The notes: generated by a model from the sequence alone, not told the origin. A DNA stretch of 64,000 bases from Tanypteryx hageni (GCA_028673005.1 CM054117.1:32274561-32338560), one strand, 5' to 3'; shown: positions 33,961 to 46,287, counted from the stretch's first letter. Numbers and translations: made by a program.

Positions 33961-34940
33961 GACACAAGAATTTCTTATGTATTTTTTAAAAAATTTTCTT
34001 GCTTCTTTCCATACGTTCTTTTTTATCGCTCATTTGTATACTTCCATCTACCATTTTCAGCCCTTGAGAAAAGATGGACGGGCTTTGAGAGGCAAGAGTG
34101 AGATAAAAAAAGGAATATCCGATCGGGTTTGAAGTTTGCGCGCTCGTAGTGATAGGTCCTTTACTGGTTGTTAAGTCGGCGAGTGGAAAAGATCTCTTGT
34201 TTATTTACGCATTGGTGCCTATCTTTTTCTTTATCTCCCTCTCCTATAGCGCTGGAGTGCTAAAAGTGAACATGTGGAACGCTTTCTAAGAGACCCTCAA
34301 ATAAAAAACACAACTTGTCCAAGCTTCCTGATATAAGGATGAATTGGTTTAAACTTGAAAGTTTTTTTTTCGGCAATGTGAATGTTGGAGTACTGGGCAT
34401 GTTTTATGCATCCATTCAAATATCGTCAGACTAGGAATTCCGTTGGGTAGAAAAGAAATTAAACAAAATAATGTATTCTCTTGAAAACTTTACTTCGGTT
34501 TCATTGATTATATAAAAAATCTGATGTGGACACCACATGGCTTTCTCCATATCTGTAATATTTCTAAAAATTCCAAATAATAATAATAAATATTTTAAGA
34601 AACCGCGAGAAAATTTTAGACTTTTAAAAGAACAGAAATAAACTCAAACCATAGCCTTCTGATATTGGATATAGCCACAAAGCTCCAACAATTAATAAAA
34701 GAAAAAGGAGCGTTACTAAGACGTAACTAAGCGTCAATTGTTAACAATAGTCGTCGGTAGGTGGCGTGGTGGTGGCAGCTATAAATATAAGATATCTCTT
34801 AAACAATGCATTATATGGAAAAATGTTTCAAACAAAGATTGTAGAAAATTACATTTCCTACAACATTTATACCAGTACATTTTTACATTTATCAAATATT
34901 AAAGCAAATATTTCAAAATAACGGATAAGTGACAAGAGTA
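33961..34940. other. AT-rich unique DNA, nothing recognised
   Basis: No supported feature. Confidence 0.55.
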
Positions 34941-34944
34941 AACA

Positions 34945-35195
34945 CCCATTTCCGGTTGACCGATTTTTGCCAAAAACAAATCAGTTCTTGTGACTTTTAT
35001 AAAAATGTTAAATATAAAAATTAGCGTTGACCTGATAAATAGTTTTTGAGTTTGAGCATCCACAAAAAAGCTATCACATACACACACACAGACATCATCG
35101 AGAAAATTGCCGAAACGTGTTCAGGGAACCTCAAAACGTGTATCTCTGTTGAGATCTCGAAGTCGATTTATTAGTATATGGAGAAAGTAAAAATA
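34945..35195 (+). mobile_element. RTE-like LINE tail fragment
   Basis: The ordered blocks are TTTCCGGTTGACCGATTTT, GTTGACCTGATAAATAGTTT, CACACACACACAGACATCAT, GAACCTCAAAACGTG, TTGAGATCTCGAAGTCGA and ATATGGAGAAAGTAAA. They match the well-known insect RTE/non-LTR tail pattern and mirror the inverted fragment at 28836-28960. No coding sequence remains. Confidence 0.6.
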
Positions 35196-35500
35196 GATAA
35201 AAGATGTCACTATCATCGCTGACCTTATAACAAAGTTTAAATACGATCCTTGATTTCTATTCAATCCTTTAACAATTGCTTTTATCCGCTTTTATTTTTA
35301 GAACGAATTTTATAGATTGGTCCACAATTTTAACTCCCTTTTTTATCCAAAAATTTACATATATAGATCATTAAACTTTTTTAGAATATTGATTAATGAC
35401 ATATAACTCTGTGTATGCAAGGTGGTTTCACTTTAATCATAACAAACAAGACAAAAAAACAGTAATTAGTTCATTTTTCTTAAAACGTTTTGGGGATAAA
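35196..35500. other. AT-rich unique DNA
   Basis: Nothing recognised. Confidence 0.5.
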
Positions 35501-35501
35501 G

Positions 35502-35606
35502 AAAAGGTAATACCTTTATTCCCAAACTTTTTGAAACTGACTAGCTATTCATTGCACTACCTCTTAGATACCTATTGCGCGTAGGCAAGGGGGAATCAGC
35601 AGGTCG
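35502..35606 (+). repeat. SINE tail fragment (family A tail)
   Basis: Matches 7202-7303 across about 100 bp (TTCCCAAA ... GCTATTCATTGCACTACCTC ... GGGAATCAGCAGGT) and matches the 3' end of the SINE at 30062-30432. It has no tRNA head. Confidence 0.75.
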
Positions 35607-36380
35607 TAAAAAAATCAATTTCCGATTTCTACGACTTAATTAGACGGCGAAGCAGTTTTGCAATATTATTTTGGTGGTCCATTGGTATTTCGCCGTGTTA
35701 GTAACGAACGACGCTTAGCGATACCGTGCTCGACACTGCCACGGGGAACCGGATAATTGCGCGGATAAAAACTGAAGCCAAGGAGGTATTTTAATGAGGC
35801 ATTGGATAGGGATAGGGTGGCGAGGCACTCGATCGGTCAGGAGGGGGTCGTGCGGAATACGGGATCAGCGTTAAAAGGGAGGAGAAGGGGGAGAGAGCGA
35901 GATGGATGAAATGGAGGAGGGAGAGCTAGGAGGGACTGTTAGGTGCTCCGAGCCACAAAGAGAGCGGGGCGAGCGTCTACAAACCTCGCTTCTTTTAAAG
36001 TGCATCGGTTCAAGGAAAAGTCCACGGTGAGGTTGATGGGGTGGAGGGGGTGGAGGACTGGGATATACAGAGAGAGAGAAAGAGAGAGAACGTTTCTCGA
36101 AATGGTGTTGTTGTTGTTACGGAGCGTGTCGGTTGTACTGGAACACCCTCCGACCACCCAAGGGAAAGATCGGACGGAGCAGATATTGAAGTTGGCTCTC
36201 TTTTTGAGTGCTCTCTTTGAAAATGCAAAAGCTCTGAACTATTTCGAGAGAGGCGGGAGAAACGCTCGCTCTCATATTCCGAGAAAGGTAAACGTTTTAA
36301 ACAGATGTCTTTTTTTCCGAGCGCGCCAAACTAATAAAGTATTTTTCGTGATTTCCCGTTCCATTTAACGGGTTCAAATG
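35607..36380. other. GC-moderate DNA with GGA and GAGA tracts
   Basis: A GGA-rich stretch lies at 35850-35935 and (GA)n at about 36068-36092. The ORF at 35943-36368 (+) overlaps antisense ORFs and has no domain, so I do not call it a gene. Confidence 0.5.
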
Positions 36381-36730
36381 GGAGAGAAAGTAGGTCCAGC
36401 AAATTCCAAATGTAGACGCAGATGTCCGGGTTGCGTCAATACCGACTTTGCTCGAGTACCTCTTACACAAATAAATTACTTCAAAAAACGGATTGCTAAA
36501 GTTGAAAGTAGTCGCCAGTATATAACACGCTCGACTTTGTAAATTGGGCCGGTGCCGAAAAAGAAAAGAAAAATGAAGCTAACGCGAAGATACCAATTTA
36601 ATCTGGGTACATTCTTTTAAATCCTTTATTTATGCTGACTAAAAATGAATTGAATTGACAGAATGGGTCATAAATCGAATAGAGGGTTCAAGCAACAAAA
36701 ATAGAAATTAATATGCATTATCTTAAGTAA
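36381..36730. other. AT-rich unique DNA
   Basis: Nothing recognised. Confidence 0.5.
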
Positions 36731-36733
36731 ATA

Positions 36734-36734
<1 letters not shown>

Positions 36735-36798
<64 letters not shown>
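36735..36798. repeat. (TA)n microsatellite
   Basis: About 64 bp of uninterrupted TA, self-complementary and cruciform-prone. Confidence 0.95.
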
Positions 36799-36801
<3 letters not shown>

Positions 36802-38345
36802 GGTTCACCGATAATAAATCATTTGTGAAAGATTAACGGGATCCAAAAGATTAAATTAGCTGAATAGGAATTTGTCATTAAAGTAAATAGGAACAAGACG
36901 AAAGTTATGAGGTTTCCGTAATCTTAAAGAAAATAGGCATAAATAGATTGAAAATTTTACAATGAGAAAAACAACTCAACTCATTTGTACAGGCATTACT
37001 TCATTACAGATGACGCGCAAAAAAGAACATGGGAACAACGAAAAGACCTTGCTGAGTGAACGAGAATAACAAGGATTCAATGAAGAAATCTCAAAAATAA
37101 ATAATAAAACTTGGATACATTGTCTAGTATTGTATGAGGCTTAGGGCATGACTTCGGGGAAACGAGATGTGATGATAAGTGGATATGACGTTGAGTAGAG
37201 AACATAAGTCGACACATAACAGCCATGTCAAAGTCGAACATGCATTGACGAGATGGTCTTTCTACGATTACCATTATATGCGTTTAACGAAGGACGTATT
37301 GAAACATTTACTTTAATGCTTGAATTGTTCTTTATTTATCAAGGGCAACGAATACGATTCTTTGTCGCATTTCGAATTGAATTATTTGAAAATTAATCCT
37401 CTAAATATTTTTTTAAAAATAGTAATTCATCAATGTTCACATAATGTGTATGTAAAACTAACGATAGGGCGATCGAGAGATTTGGATCGGACCATCAGTT
37501 TGGCTTAAGCTAGCATATGAGGAAAACAAACGAGGAATTTTTTAATTGGGGATAAAAAAATGTTTAATGAACTAGATTGAGAACAAACGTAGAAAAATTA
37601 AAGGCGTTGACAGGAAATGGTGCGTTATAACAAGCTAAGAGGCAAATCTGTAAGAAGAAGGTGATTTCTTTGAATGGAAATAATTGGGAGGGTCTCACCG
37701 TGCAACTACCGAAAGCTCAATATGTCACTAATGTTTTCATACTGCTTAAGGTCATTAAAATATCTCTATTACGTATGGGAGCTATTTTTAAATGTTGATG
37801 TTTGTTTTTGGTTACGGTGATATGATTCCCCGAAAAATGATAGTTAAATATTGAATCTGAGAACTGCTTATTTATAAAATCTTGATAATTAGTTTGTGGT
37901 AAACCATTATGTTATTTTAGAGGTTTTAACCTTTCACCACCTATCATACGCTATAATCAAGCAAATAGCAGTGAAGTTAAATGAGATCAAATTAAACCAC
38001 TTTCAGTTAACTACTTTTCCATTATCCATTATCATCGTTACATGTCATGATTATAGATTATCCATAATGTTTAGGACTATTCATTCGGATGGAGTCGATA
38101 GGTCGACTTTATCTCTCATTTCGGTTAAAAGCACGCATTAATCATCTGCCCTTATATCTTGCGGTCCGCCAGCTCCGCGCAGAAGTTCTTAGAAGATACC
38201 CAAACCAAGATCCATAACGATTATCCAATGAGAAAATTCAATCCCTGCGCCATTTGAACGGAAACATCCTTAGATTTAATTTTCATAATTTTATAATCTT
38301 TTAGGAGTGTTTAGTACAGTTCTCATTTTTCCACTTACAGCTGCT
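36799..38345. other. AT-rich unique DNA, nothing recognised
   Basis: Short ORFs only. No repeat match was seen. Confidence 0.55.
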
Positions 38346-38350
38346 GCATG

Positions 38351-38649
38351 TAGGGGTGGCCCGAGGAATTTTGGCGCCCCGGGCGAGAAGGCAGCCCAGC
38401 GCTCCCCTACGTTAATGTTTTGTTGAGATATTTACAAAGTACATGTTAATTTATTCATCGCTCTGTAAAAATTATCGATAATGAAGAATTAAAATGAATG
38501 CCATCAAGGTTCTAGGCCTGTTCCTCGATATAAATTGGTATCCAAAATCAATTCACTTGCAAGTAATGCGTAGATAAATGATCGGGATAGCCCCCTCAAA
38601 ATTTTGGCGCCTCGGGCAGCCCTCCGGCTCGGGCAAGATTGCACCACTC
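38351..38649. mobile_element. hAT-like MITE remnant (~299 bp)
   Basis: The left end is TAGGGGTGGCCCGAGG followed by TTTTGGCGCCCCGGGC. The right side is TTTTGGCGCCTCGGGCAGCC and ends GCACCACTCG. The ends pair weakly as inverted repeats (AGGGGTGG / AGTGGTG), and the GGCGCCCCGGGC words are typical of one hAT MITE group. No target duplication is readable, so it is an old, degraded copy. Confidence 0.6.
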
Positions 38650-39185
38650 GAACGTCACGCAAAAACTTTCCTCGATTCTCAATTTGAAGTACAATCGCCC
38701 CTCATTTAAAGATAGGACATAAAATCTCACACTGCAGTGGATTTTTATGCTACTTCTTGTCTCTGATTCTGCCAAGGCACTGAATGCAAGAACAGCATTT
38801 TCCTATCGGAAGTAGTAAGCGGCAAATGCGATTGGTTAGAGGAAGGTTTAATAGTGGCAACGAACTTTTACCTTCTAATCTTGGCAATGCTTGCGCTCGT
38901 ACGATTCGCATCGGAAGAATCGCAATAATATTCCTGGCATTTACAACAATCTTCCATTAGTGTAGGAAATATTGCGGGCCAGTGTCCAGGTAACATAAAA
39001 TTGTAGATAAGAAAAGCTCCCTAACTCTAAGCTTTGAAAGATTTGCAAGCTTTAATTCCGTGACATACTATAGAGGCGAATGATAAGCCGTAACGTTGGC
39101 GGAGTATTTATTTGCATCATTGTTTAGTAAAGTGTTCTAGTATCATACTCCGTCATTTTGTTTGCACAAACGGTAAGAGCATGCT
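38650..39185. other. Unique DNA, nothing recognised
   Basis: No supported feature. Confidence 0.5.
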
Positions 39186-39191
39186 TATATA

Positions 39192-39530
39192 CATAATCAA
39201 ATAAAATAAACAATACGAGATAGTATTTTTCATTAGAAAACATTTTGCTAATTTCCACAAATAAATGCGAAGCACGGCCGGTTTCGGTGAATAATCACCA
39301 TCATCATGTAGTGTTTCGTATTTATTTGTTGAAATTAGCAAAAATTTTCTAATAAAAATACTATTAAGAATTAAAAATAACTTTTTAAATTCTTACAATA
39401 CTTTTATTAAGAGACTCTATCTAGAAAGTTATTTTTAATTCTTAATAATGAATTTCTACAAAGTAACGGTCAATTCAATTGACTATATAAAAAAAATACT
39501 ATCTCGTATTGACTATTTTATTTGAATATG
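39192..39530. mobile_element. Nested foldback element (cloverleaf-like)
   Basis: Three inverted pairs are nested. The outer arms are 39192-39230 with 39492-39530 (36 of 39 match). Inside are hairpin B (39232-39275 with 39311-39353) and hairpin C (39363-39384 with 39425-39446, 22 bp perfect). Single-stranded DNA or RNA from this element would fold as a stem carrying two hairpins. Hairpin B has a GGCCGGTTTC core and AATTTCCACAAAT arms like the 4.2 kb foldback. There is no ORF and no clear target duplication. Confidence 0.85.
39276..39310 (-). ncRNA. Hammerhead-like core motif at apex of hairpin B
   Basis: On the minus strand it reads (C)ATGATGA, T, then stem GGTGA/TCACC with loop TTAT (39286-39299), then GAAA (complement of 39282-39285) and CCGGCC. 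The hairpin arms supply a long stem I that begins directly after the putative cleavage position: GTGCTTCG pairs with CGAAACAC. The 5 bp stem II differs wholly from the 4.2 kb copy yet remains perfectly paired. Deviations are an extra U after A9, an A at or inserted next to C3, and C at 16.1. Probably a degraded type I hammerhead. Confidence 0.4.
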
Positions 39531-39859
39531 GAATTCCCCGAATAAATCCGAGAATTACAAATTAACGATCTATCTGTCTTACAACATTCTTGTCTTTCTG
39601 CATCTACAATTCGGTTCAACGTTTCCCAGATATATTCCCTAAATTATTTTTTTAATTCTGCTACGATGAAAGTTCAATTGCCTCAAATTTCAAATTTTCA
39701 GGTATTTCACGTTTTTTTCTGGTAGAAGTACCGATTATTGTAAAATTTATTGCTCTGAATCAGACCAATTCTGATGGACTCTTTTCACGATAAGAAAAGT
39801 TTAAGAGAGGCTTCAGGGTTTGAAGGGTGACGTTATTTCCTTCCCATGAGAAATCTCAC
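39531..39859. other. AT-rich unique DNA
   Basis: Nothing recognised. Confidence 0.5.
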
Positions 39860-39861
39860 TA

Positions 39862-40366
39862 CAGTAATACCCCTATGTATGTGAAGGTTGTGTTCCTGGA
39901 AAAAAGCGTGTATATCGAATTTCGCGTATATTGGGGTCTAAAATACACATATTGTGTAGGGATAGGTATTTTGGCCCCGTAATTTACAACTTTTTTTTAT
40001 TTTAACCAGTTTAATAAAATTAAATAATAATAAGAATGAAAATGAAATAAACAAATTAATGTTTTTGAAGCCATTTTGTAAATATTTCGCTTTTAAATAA
40101 CTATGAATGTATAAAAATATAGGAGGGAAGGAATATCACGCGTGGTAGAGAAACGCAGCACGAGAACTCCAGTGAAGTATATGAAAAAAATGCGTTTATT
40201 GGCCGAGAGCTCTCTCTCTCTCTCGATTGCTGATTGGTTGGAGAAGTTGGCGCTATTTGTTTTTGTTTTTTTACAATTTTTACCTTAATTTTATTCGATA
40301 TAAAAAATAAATATTTTATCAAGCGCGTCGCGTAATAACGAATCCGCGCATATCGGGGTATTGCTG
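39862..40366. mobile_element. pogo/Tigger-like MITE (505 bp)
   Basis: The left end is CAGTAATACCCCTATGTATG and the right end, on the minus strand, is CAGCAATACCCCGATATGCG. A TA dinucleotide flanks both ends (39860-39861 and 40367-40368), the Tc1/mariner-superfamily target duplication. GTATATCGAATTTCGCGTAT just inside the left end is typical of pogo/Tigger families. No DDE transposase is encoded. The minus-strand ORF at 40101-40445 crosses its right end and is not real. Confidence 0.88.
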
Positions 40367-40368
40367 TA

Positions 40369-41940
40369 TATGCTTTTAGACATTTACCTATAGCACTACT
40401 AACAAAATGTCTATCATCGAGTAATAATTTTTCCAATATAATCATACTTTTCTTTATAAGAAAGAGACGTCAATTCACAAACATTACAAGCATTTTTCTC
40501 CTCTGCTTTTCTATTGAGAGAGAGGATTACGCTGAAAAATTTAGTCGACATTTACGAGAGGTATTTATGCCGCGTTAAATTCTTTCTTAATATGTTTTCA
40601 TTCAATCATGGATGAATAACCACCCGGATGGAGGCGTATCTAACGACTTCTTTTTACTCTGGAATTGAATTCAATTAGTTTTTTTTTTAATATCAAGGAA
40701 ATCTTCTGGGAAACGTTTCGTCTGAATTTTTTTCCCCTCTTTCCTATCTGCAAAGTGCATGTCTCCAAATTGGCGAAAGTAAACGATTAGAAAAGCGTCC
40801 GAGAGCGCGTTGCAATGTGCGGGTTTCCCTGTTTTGTTTTTTTTCCGAGCGAAAGCAATTACAACGCTTAACGCTCGATGAAGCGACCGGTGAGACGGGA
40901 CGAAAAATCTACAATCTGACCTTGAAAATCCCCTTTCGGAAAAGATGCTGATTGGATTTCCCATGCGTTTTGCGCACGTGAGGATACATAATAGGAATGG
41001 AAATAATCGGAGCAAGGGAGAATTTCTGCTTCAGATGGGGATCTCGAAGACGAGAGCGGTCCCTTTGATAGAGACGACGTATCATCTTCTTCCCCTTTTT
41101 TTATCGCCCGTCTATTTGCACGAGCTTTGACGCCATCGGTCTCGGTTGCTATGCCGACCAGTTTGCAGCTCCGGAGAGGAAGTGTTCTCATCTTTATTCC
41201 AGGAAAAATTCTCTAGCAGGCCGTATAATGTCAAGGATACTGTAAAGGTTTATTGAATGTCCCATACCTTCCTCGGTATTAATTCCTGTTCTTTATTGAA
41301 TGTGAACAATGGCAGGAAGATTCCGGTAGGAGTTATTATGCTTTTTACGACGAGATGCAACCTAAGAAGTATTTTGTAGATATTAGACCTGGGAAAATAT
41401 TTCGAGAAAACCAAAAGAGATGAATCACGGCAAATGAAGCCTAGATCTCGTAAAAATATGATCGCTATTACATTGAAGCAAGGTAATTAACCGAAAATTG
41501 AATCTTAAGTGAAACGGTACATTTTTGACAAAGCTAATAAGAGTCTGAAAACAGTTAAAAATCAATTTTATAATATTTTATTAGAGATACTTAAACTTAG
41601 AAATTCCCAACCGCTGTCGCTCATTGATTCAATAAACATCCAAATTCCTCGCAGAACACTAACACGTTGAGTATTATTTTGACCTTAGCACGGTCATTTA
41701 ACAATAACAGGTTTCTCTTTAACTCTTGCATGTATGCACCTCGCGAGCTTTTTTCAAGAATTTATTTGCCAAGACGACGGAAAATCTCGAATGGGAGGAG
41801 GAGATGGGCGTGGACCAGCGGAGCGAGGAAAAATTTCCTACAAGTTATATAAAAAAATTGGGTGGAGTCTTCATAAAGGATCTGTGGGTGTATTCGATGG
41901 AGTTGGGGTATAAAGGAGGCTGGGTAGCGACAAGTACAAT
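40369..41940. other. Unique DNA, nothing recognised
   Basis: A GC-moderate patch at 40790-41170 has overlapping ORFs on both strands without domains. GGTTGCTATGCCGACC at about 41146 is a weak X-box-like word. The rest is AT-rich. Confidence 0.5.
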
Positions 41941-41944
41941 GCAC

Positions 41945-42062
41945 AGAGGTGCGAATGGGAGAGAAGAGAGGTGAAGAGAATAGAATGGGGAGAGATAAAG
42001 GAATCGATAGAAAGATGAGGAAAAGGGAAACTGGGAAAGAAAGGGGAAAAATAACAGAGACG
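41945..42062. repeat. GA-rich purine tract
   Basis: The plus strand reads GGGAGAGAAGAG, GGGGAGAGAT and GGGAAAG words. The ORFs on the opposite strand are S/L/P/F-rich artefacts. Confidence 0.6.
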
Positions 42063-42587
42063 TCGAGAGACGTTCCGCTCTTTATACGAAATTGATATGT
42101 TCCTGAGAAGTTCTTCGCAAATCGAAATAACACAAAACTGAACCTTTTTCTCACAGACAGACCCCATGCAACTGGAGGTAATTACCTTAACGCGTTTAAC
42201 TCTTAAGGGAACTTGAGGAAACTCATACAATCCTGGGATTCCCAGTAGTATCAGCCCTCAATCTCATCCCCAAACACCTCTTCTCTAAATCCCTTCTTTC
42301 CCCACCCACCCTTTCACCCTTAGAAGCCGTACGGCTAATTTATTTGACACTTGACGGTGACGGCCAATCGTTAAATTTTCTCTGCATAAATTGTTCAGTT
42401 TCGAATTTTTAGTGAGTTGTGCTCAAAGCGCCTCTTATTCTAAATTGTTATTTATTTTTATATTACAGAAAAATACTCGTATGTGACAAGTATATAAAAT
42501 AAACGCGGGGATCGGGACGGCGTGATAATGAGGCTCTGAAGCCTCCACAAGATGCTATAAGTTAACGAGAAGAATAAATCTGAAAAA
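42063..42587. other. Unique DNA, nothing recognised
   Basis: No supported feature. Confidence 0.5.
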
Positions 42588-42634
42588 TATTCAGCTTAAT
42601 AATTGATAGTAGCTCAATAACTTTGGCCAAAACT

Positions 42635-42701
42635 AACAAAAGTGGAATACTCCTTTAGCCAAAACAAGTTGTTTTGGCTAAAGGAGTATTCCACTTTTGT
42701 T
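42635..42701. repeat. 67 bp near-perfect palindrome
   Basis: The 33 bp arm 42635-42667 (AACAAAAGTGGAATACTCC...) is the exact inverse complement of 42669-42701, with a single central G. TATTCAGCTTAAT occurs as a 13 bp direct repeat, one copy upstream at 42588-42600 and one immediately after the palindrome at 42701-42713, as if it bracketed an inserted or duplicated segment. A partial extra copy, CTTTGGCCAAAAC, lies at 42621-42633. Confidence 0.9.
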
Positions 42702-42713
42702 ATTCAGCTTAAT

Positions 42714-43330
42714 GACAAAATCTTTTTTCATAACTAAGGTTTTGATATCAAATAATCATCAATATATAAAAAATAATTGGAATAATATTTCTTTATAGTG
42801 ATTTCGTTTGCCGAACTTCTTGTTCCTTGTGGCGTAGTAGGGAGAGTTTCAGTATATAGATACTTATGCCTCTAACAGTGAGAGACAATAAAGTTATCTT
42901 CTCCAGGAGTTGTAAAGAGGTTTATTGGTAAATTTATCAATATTGCTGAACTCAAGTCAGTACAAGCGACAGATTTTCCTCAAAAAACAACAAATTTGGG
43001 GAAATGTCCATAAAACGGGAAAATCAGCTCAAACTTCCCTTCCCAATAGTTAAGAGCAACAGCTTCAAAATCAAAGAAATATGCTTTAGTTTTTATGGAC
43101 ACTGTATAATTAGAAATCAGTCAGTCGACGATAAACTTAAACATCTTACAACTAAACGGAGTTAAAAATCGCGACAGAAAGCAAAGTTTGCTCGGTGGCA
43201 TCAACGAGGCAAATTGAAATAAGAAATCAACACATGCGTGAACTAGTACAAAAAAATATGTCCAAGAATTCGATCAATAATGGATCTTCAGAATCAGCAC
43301 AATTCTGAATAAATCAGCATCTGAAATTAT
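42714..43330. other. AT-rich unique DNA
   Basis: Nothing recognised. Confidence 0.5.
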
Positions 43331-43335
43331 TGATG

Positions 43336-43960
43336 AAGGAGTGAGAGGGAGAAGGAGAGAACGAAGGAGGAAGGGAAGAAATCGGGAGAGAAAAGACGTA
43401 GAAAGAGAGAGGGAGAGAGAGAGAAAGCAGGGTGAAGGGTGTACTCCGATTATCCACGTTGGCTGTTGTGGCATTGACCGAATTTGGTCAGCTGGACTGC
43501 CGCCAGGTGTTGCGGGGACGGAGGTGAGCAGAGAGAGAGAGAGGCGGAGAGCAGGCGGGCTCTGGATGATGGTCCGTCCGTCACCCCAACCCACTTTTCC
43601 CCTTCCAATGGAGGGATCGAGGCGAGGGAAATGCACTGTGTGGGTTTGGAGAGAAACACATCCAATATATCTTTCGCTCTTTTTTCACGCACTCGCTCTC
43701 TTATTGCTATCCCCGCGACAGCCAAAGCAATGAAAATGTGTCCGTTAACCTCTTCTTCTTCTCTTTTTATTAATTCCAACTTTGGGAGGAGCGAGGGCCG
43801 TCCGCAATATCTACGTGATTTCTTTTACGGCGCCGCGTCCGCCTATACCCCGTCTCGAGTGACCGAGGTGTTGGCCGCAGGAATCTTTTTATTTGCTTTT
43901 CGCGCGGGATTCTCGGGATTTGAGAAGGAGAGCCTGATTTAGTGCAGTCCTGGAAAGCAT
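43336..43960. promoter_or_regulatory. GAGA tract followed by GC-rich patch
   Basis: GAGA-rich sequence (GAGAGAGGGAGAGAGAGAGA, about 43403-43425) and a second GA run near 43530 are followed by GC/CpG-rich DNA to 43930. GAGA clusters are binding sites of the insect GAGA factor at promoters and Polycomb elements. ORFs on both strands (43341-43942) overlap each other and carry no domain. Any regulatory role is inferred. Confidence 0.3.
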
Positions 43961-45820
43961 GCGCTGGAGAAGTACGGATTGTAACTTTCATTATTCCATG
44001 TCGATCTGGAACAGATTTATAGAATTTAATTCCATGGCTGTTGTTCATCGCTTTGGATCACAACACAAAACATTTTGGTTTTTAATCAATAATTGTAATA
44101 AAAATATGCTGTGTGAAATGCTAAAAAATTTGTCTGTGCTTGAAAGCTGAGTAAAAGATCTGCAATTATTAATAACCTCACATTTTTATAAATAATGAAA
44201 GAATGATAATTAAATTAAAGCAGTTGTATTTCCAAATAATTTAAATGTGAGATAGGCCCTTCCCAATTCCTAACATTATTTTCACGCATAAAGTGTACAA
44301 TGAATAACTTTTTTTAATTATGAAAACAAAGTCAGGATGAATTTAGTTTGTTTTATTGGTTTTATAACACACCGAGTCTCAGGTTGTTTACTTTAGCTCT
44401 AAAAATTACCGCATTTTAGTGTAATCTATCTTTTTGCGGGGTGTAAAAGATACGTAACCATAACTTAGAACCGATACACTAAAAAAATATAGTCACGGCT
44501 TAAACGAATTTTTAATAACAAATGAGCCATTTAACCATAATGAAATTATTTCCCAAAATTCATATTTTATTGATCAATTCGACTCTAGAAACAGTTATTG
44601 CACATTTTGTCAGCCGAAAGGACTCGCGAAATTGGCCTGCTAGATTCCCTTTTTTGTTTTATGTAATGTAAATACGTTAATAAATAACACCCTGTCTAAG
44701 GATCAAAACTACAACCATAACGTTGCAAAATTAAAGAAATGGAGAATGATTCTGGTGTAATTAGACCGAGTCAAGTGATACAGGTTGGATATAAAATGAC
44801 CTCTACTATCGCATTCATCTCGGATACCTTTCGCTATAATTAATAAATATTACTACATTGTAGCCTCGTTAGAACGAGTACGGCCTATAACGAGAACTCC
44901 AACAAGGGGCACGGCTCACATCTAGATCTGTGATGATGAGGCTTATTTTTATTACGAGTGTGGTAACCTTAATGTGTTCATTTGATTTGGTTACAAAATT
45001 AAAATGAAAAATTACGGCTAGTTCGAAACCTAAACATATACACGCCTACGCACTTTAATTATCTTTTAGAACTTAGTGCAGCATAATGATATTTGTACAT
45101 AAGAGTTTAGGAGACCCAATTCAGGGTTATTTTAACAGTTTTCGAATACTACGAGTACTCGCCAGGACGAGTATTTTTATGAATCTTATCAATTATCGCT
45201 ATATAGAGATTACAGTTTACTCGAAAACAAAAGAATCTCCATATACAGTCAAGGAAACAATACACGTTCTTCTTTTGACCGTCGTCTAAAAGAGCAAGAT
45301 TGAGATGACGAGTCGAACTATCTCTTACTACTTCTTAACGTTCTTCCTTTAGAAAGGGTTACCGACTTCGTCCATCCCGCTCTATAATTTACGCCTCTCT
45401 AAATCGGTATGCTCCTCATCTCAGGTCGTCAATCCCCATATCAATATGTATAAATTTTGCATGTGGACAGGTTTTTCACTCAACCCTTAACCAATTACAC
45501 CAGATCCGGGAGTAAGTTGGACGATAAGTCGCGCATCGAAAATCTTCCGGGATCGGAATAAGGAGAGAGTCAACGAACCCTGCGTCTGAGAGTAATCGGA
45601 GATCTGTAAAGCGATATGAATGAGTTTTATGTGGCATTCAGATCGTCTCTTTTATTCGTGTTCCGAGGACGATCACGAGAAACTAGTCACGAGAGGTCAT
45701 TTCGATAAATCGAGAGGTCGCCTTATATAAATCCGTCCTGCTACACATGTCTGTGTATGTGTGTGTGTGTTCGTATTTAACATGCTCAATATATCAGATA
45801 ATTACAAACTTATAAACAAT
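43961..45820. other. AT-rich unique DNA, nothing recognised
   Basis: No gene or repeat supported. A GTGTGTGTGTG run lies at about 45757-45770. Confidence 0.55.
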
Positions 45821-45823
45821 CGT

Positions 45824-45927
45824 AGTTTCTACTAGAAATCATTGTACCCTACAGGAGTATCATATAAACAATGCAATGATTTTCAATAGCTTCTACTGGA
45901 AATCTTTGGATCCTACAGGAGTACCAA
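45824..45927 (+). repeat. 65 bp direct duplication, two partial units
   Basis: AGTTTCTACTAGAAATCATT...CCTACAGGAGTATCA (45824-45862) is repeated as AGCTTCTACTGGAAATCTTT...CCTACAGGAGTACCA (45889-45927). Confidence 0.75.
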
Positions 45928-46285
45928 TGGTCACTGAGACATTTAAAAATTTAAATCGAAGAAAATTCATTAAAAATATTTATAGAGCTTTGCTGCATGT
46001 TTGTTACAATTTAATATGTATGAAAATCTCTTAAGACTTTATACCAAATTTTGTCAACCTTTTTGCATTCGAAGACTACTTGATAAGAATATCACCACAG
46101 TCCAGCATCAATCAAATTTTGGTAGTTGTGTTCCTCATAATCGCTTTCAAGTCCTATGACTATCCTAGTATGAACATTTTAAAAAATAGATTTTAAGGTC
46201 TACCTATAGGCTAAAAAGGGAAGAAAAATTTATGAAGCCACGGATTGAACGCGCTCGGGCTTTAAATAAAACGATAAACTGTACA
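45928..46285. other. AT-rich unique DNA
   Basis: Nothing recognised. Confidence 0.5.
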
Positions 46286-46287
46286 GG

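Noticed and set aside
35943..36368. 141-codon ORF
   Set aside because: Crosses a GAGA tract and overlaps antisense ORFs of similar length; no domain.
36735..36798. TA repeat as a replication origin or MITE
   Set aside because: Plain microsatellite with no flanking inverted ends or motifs.
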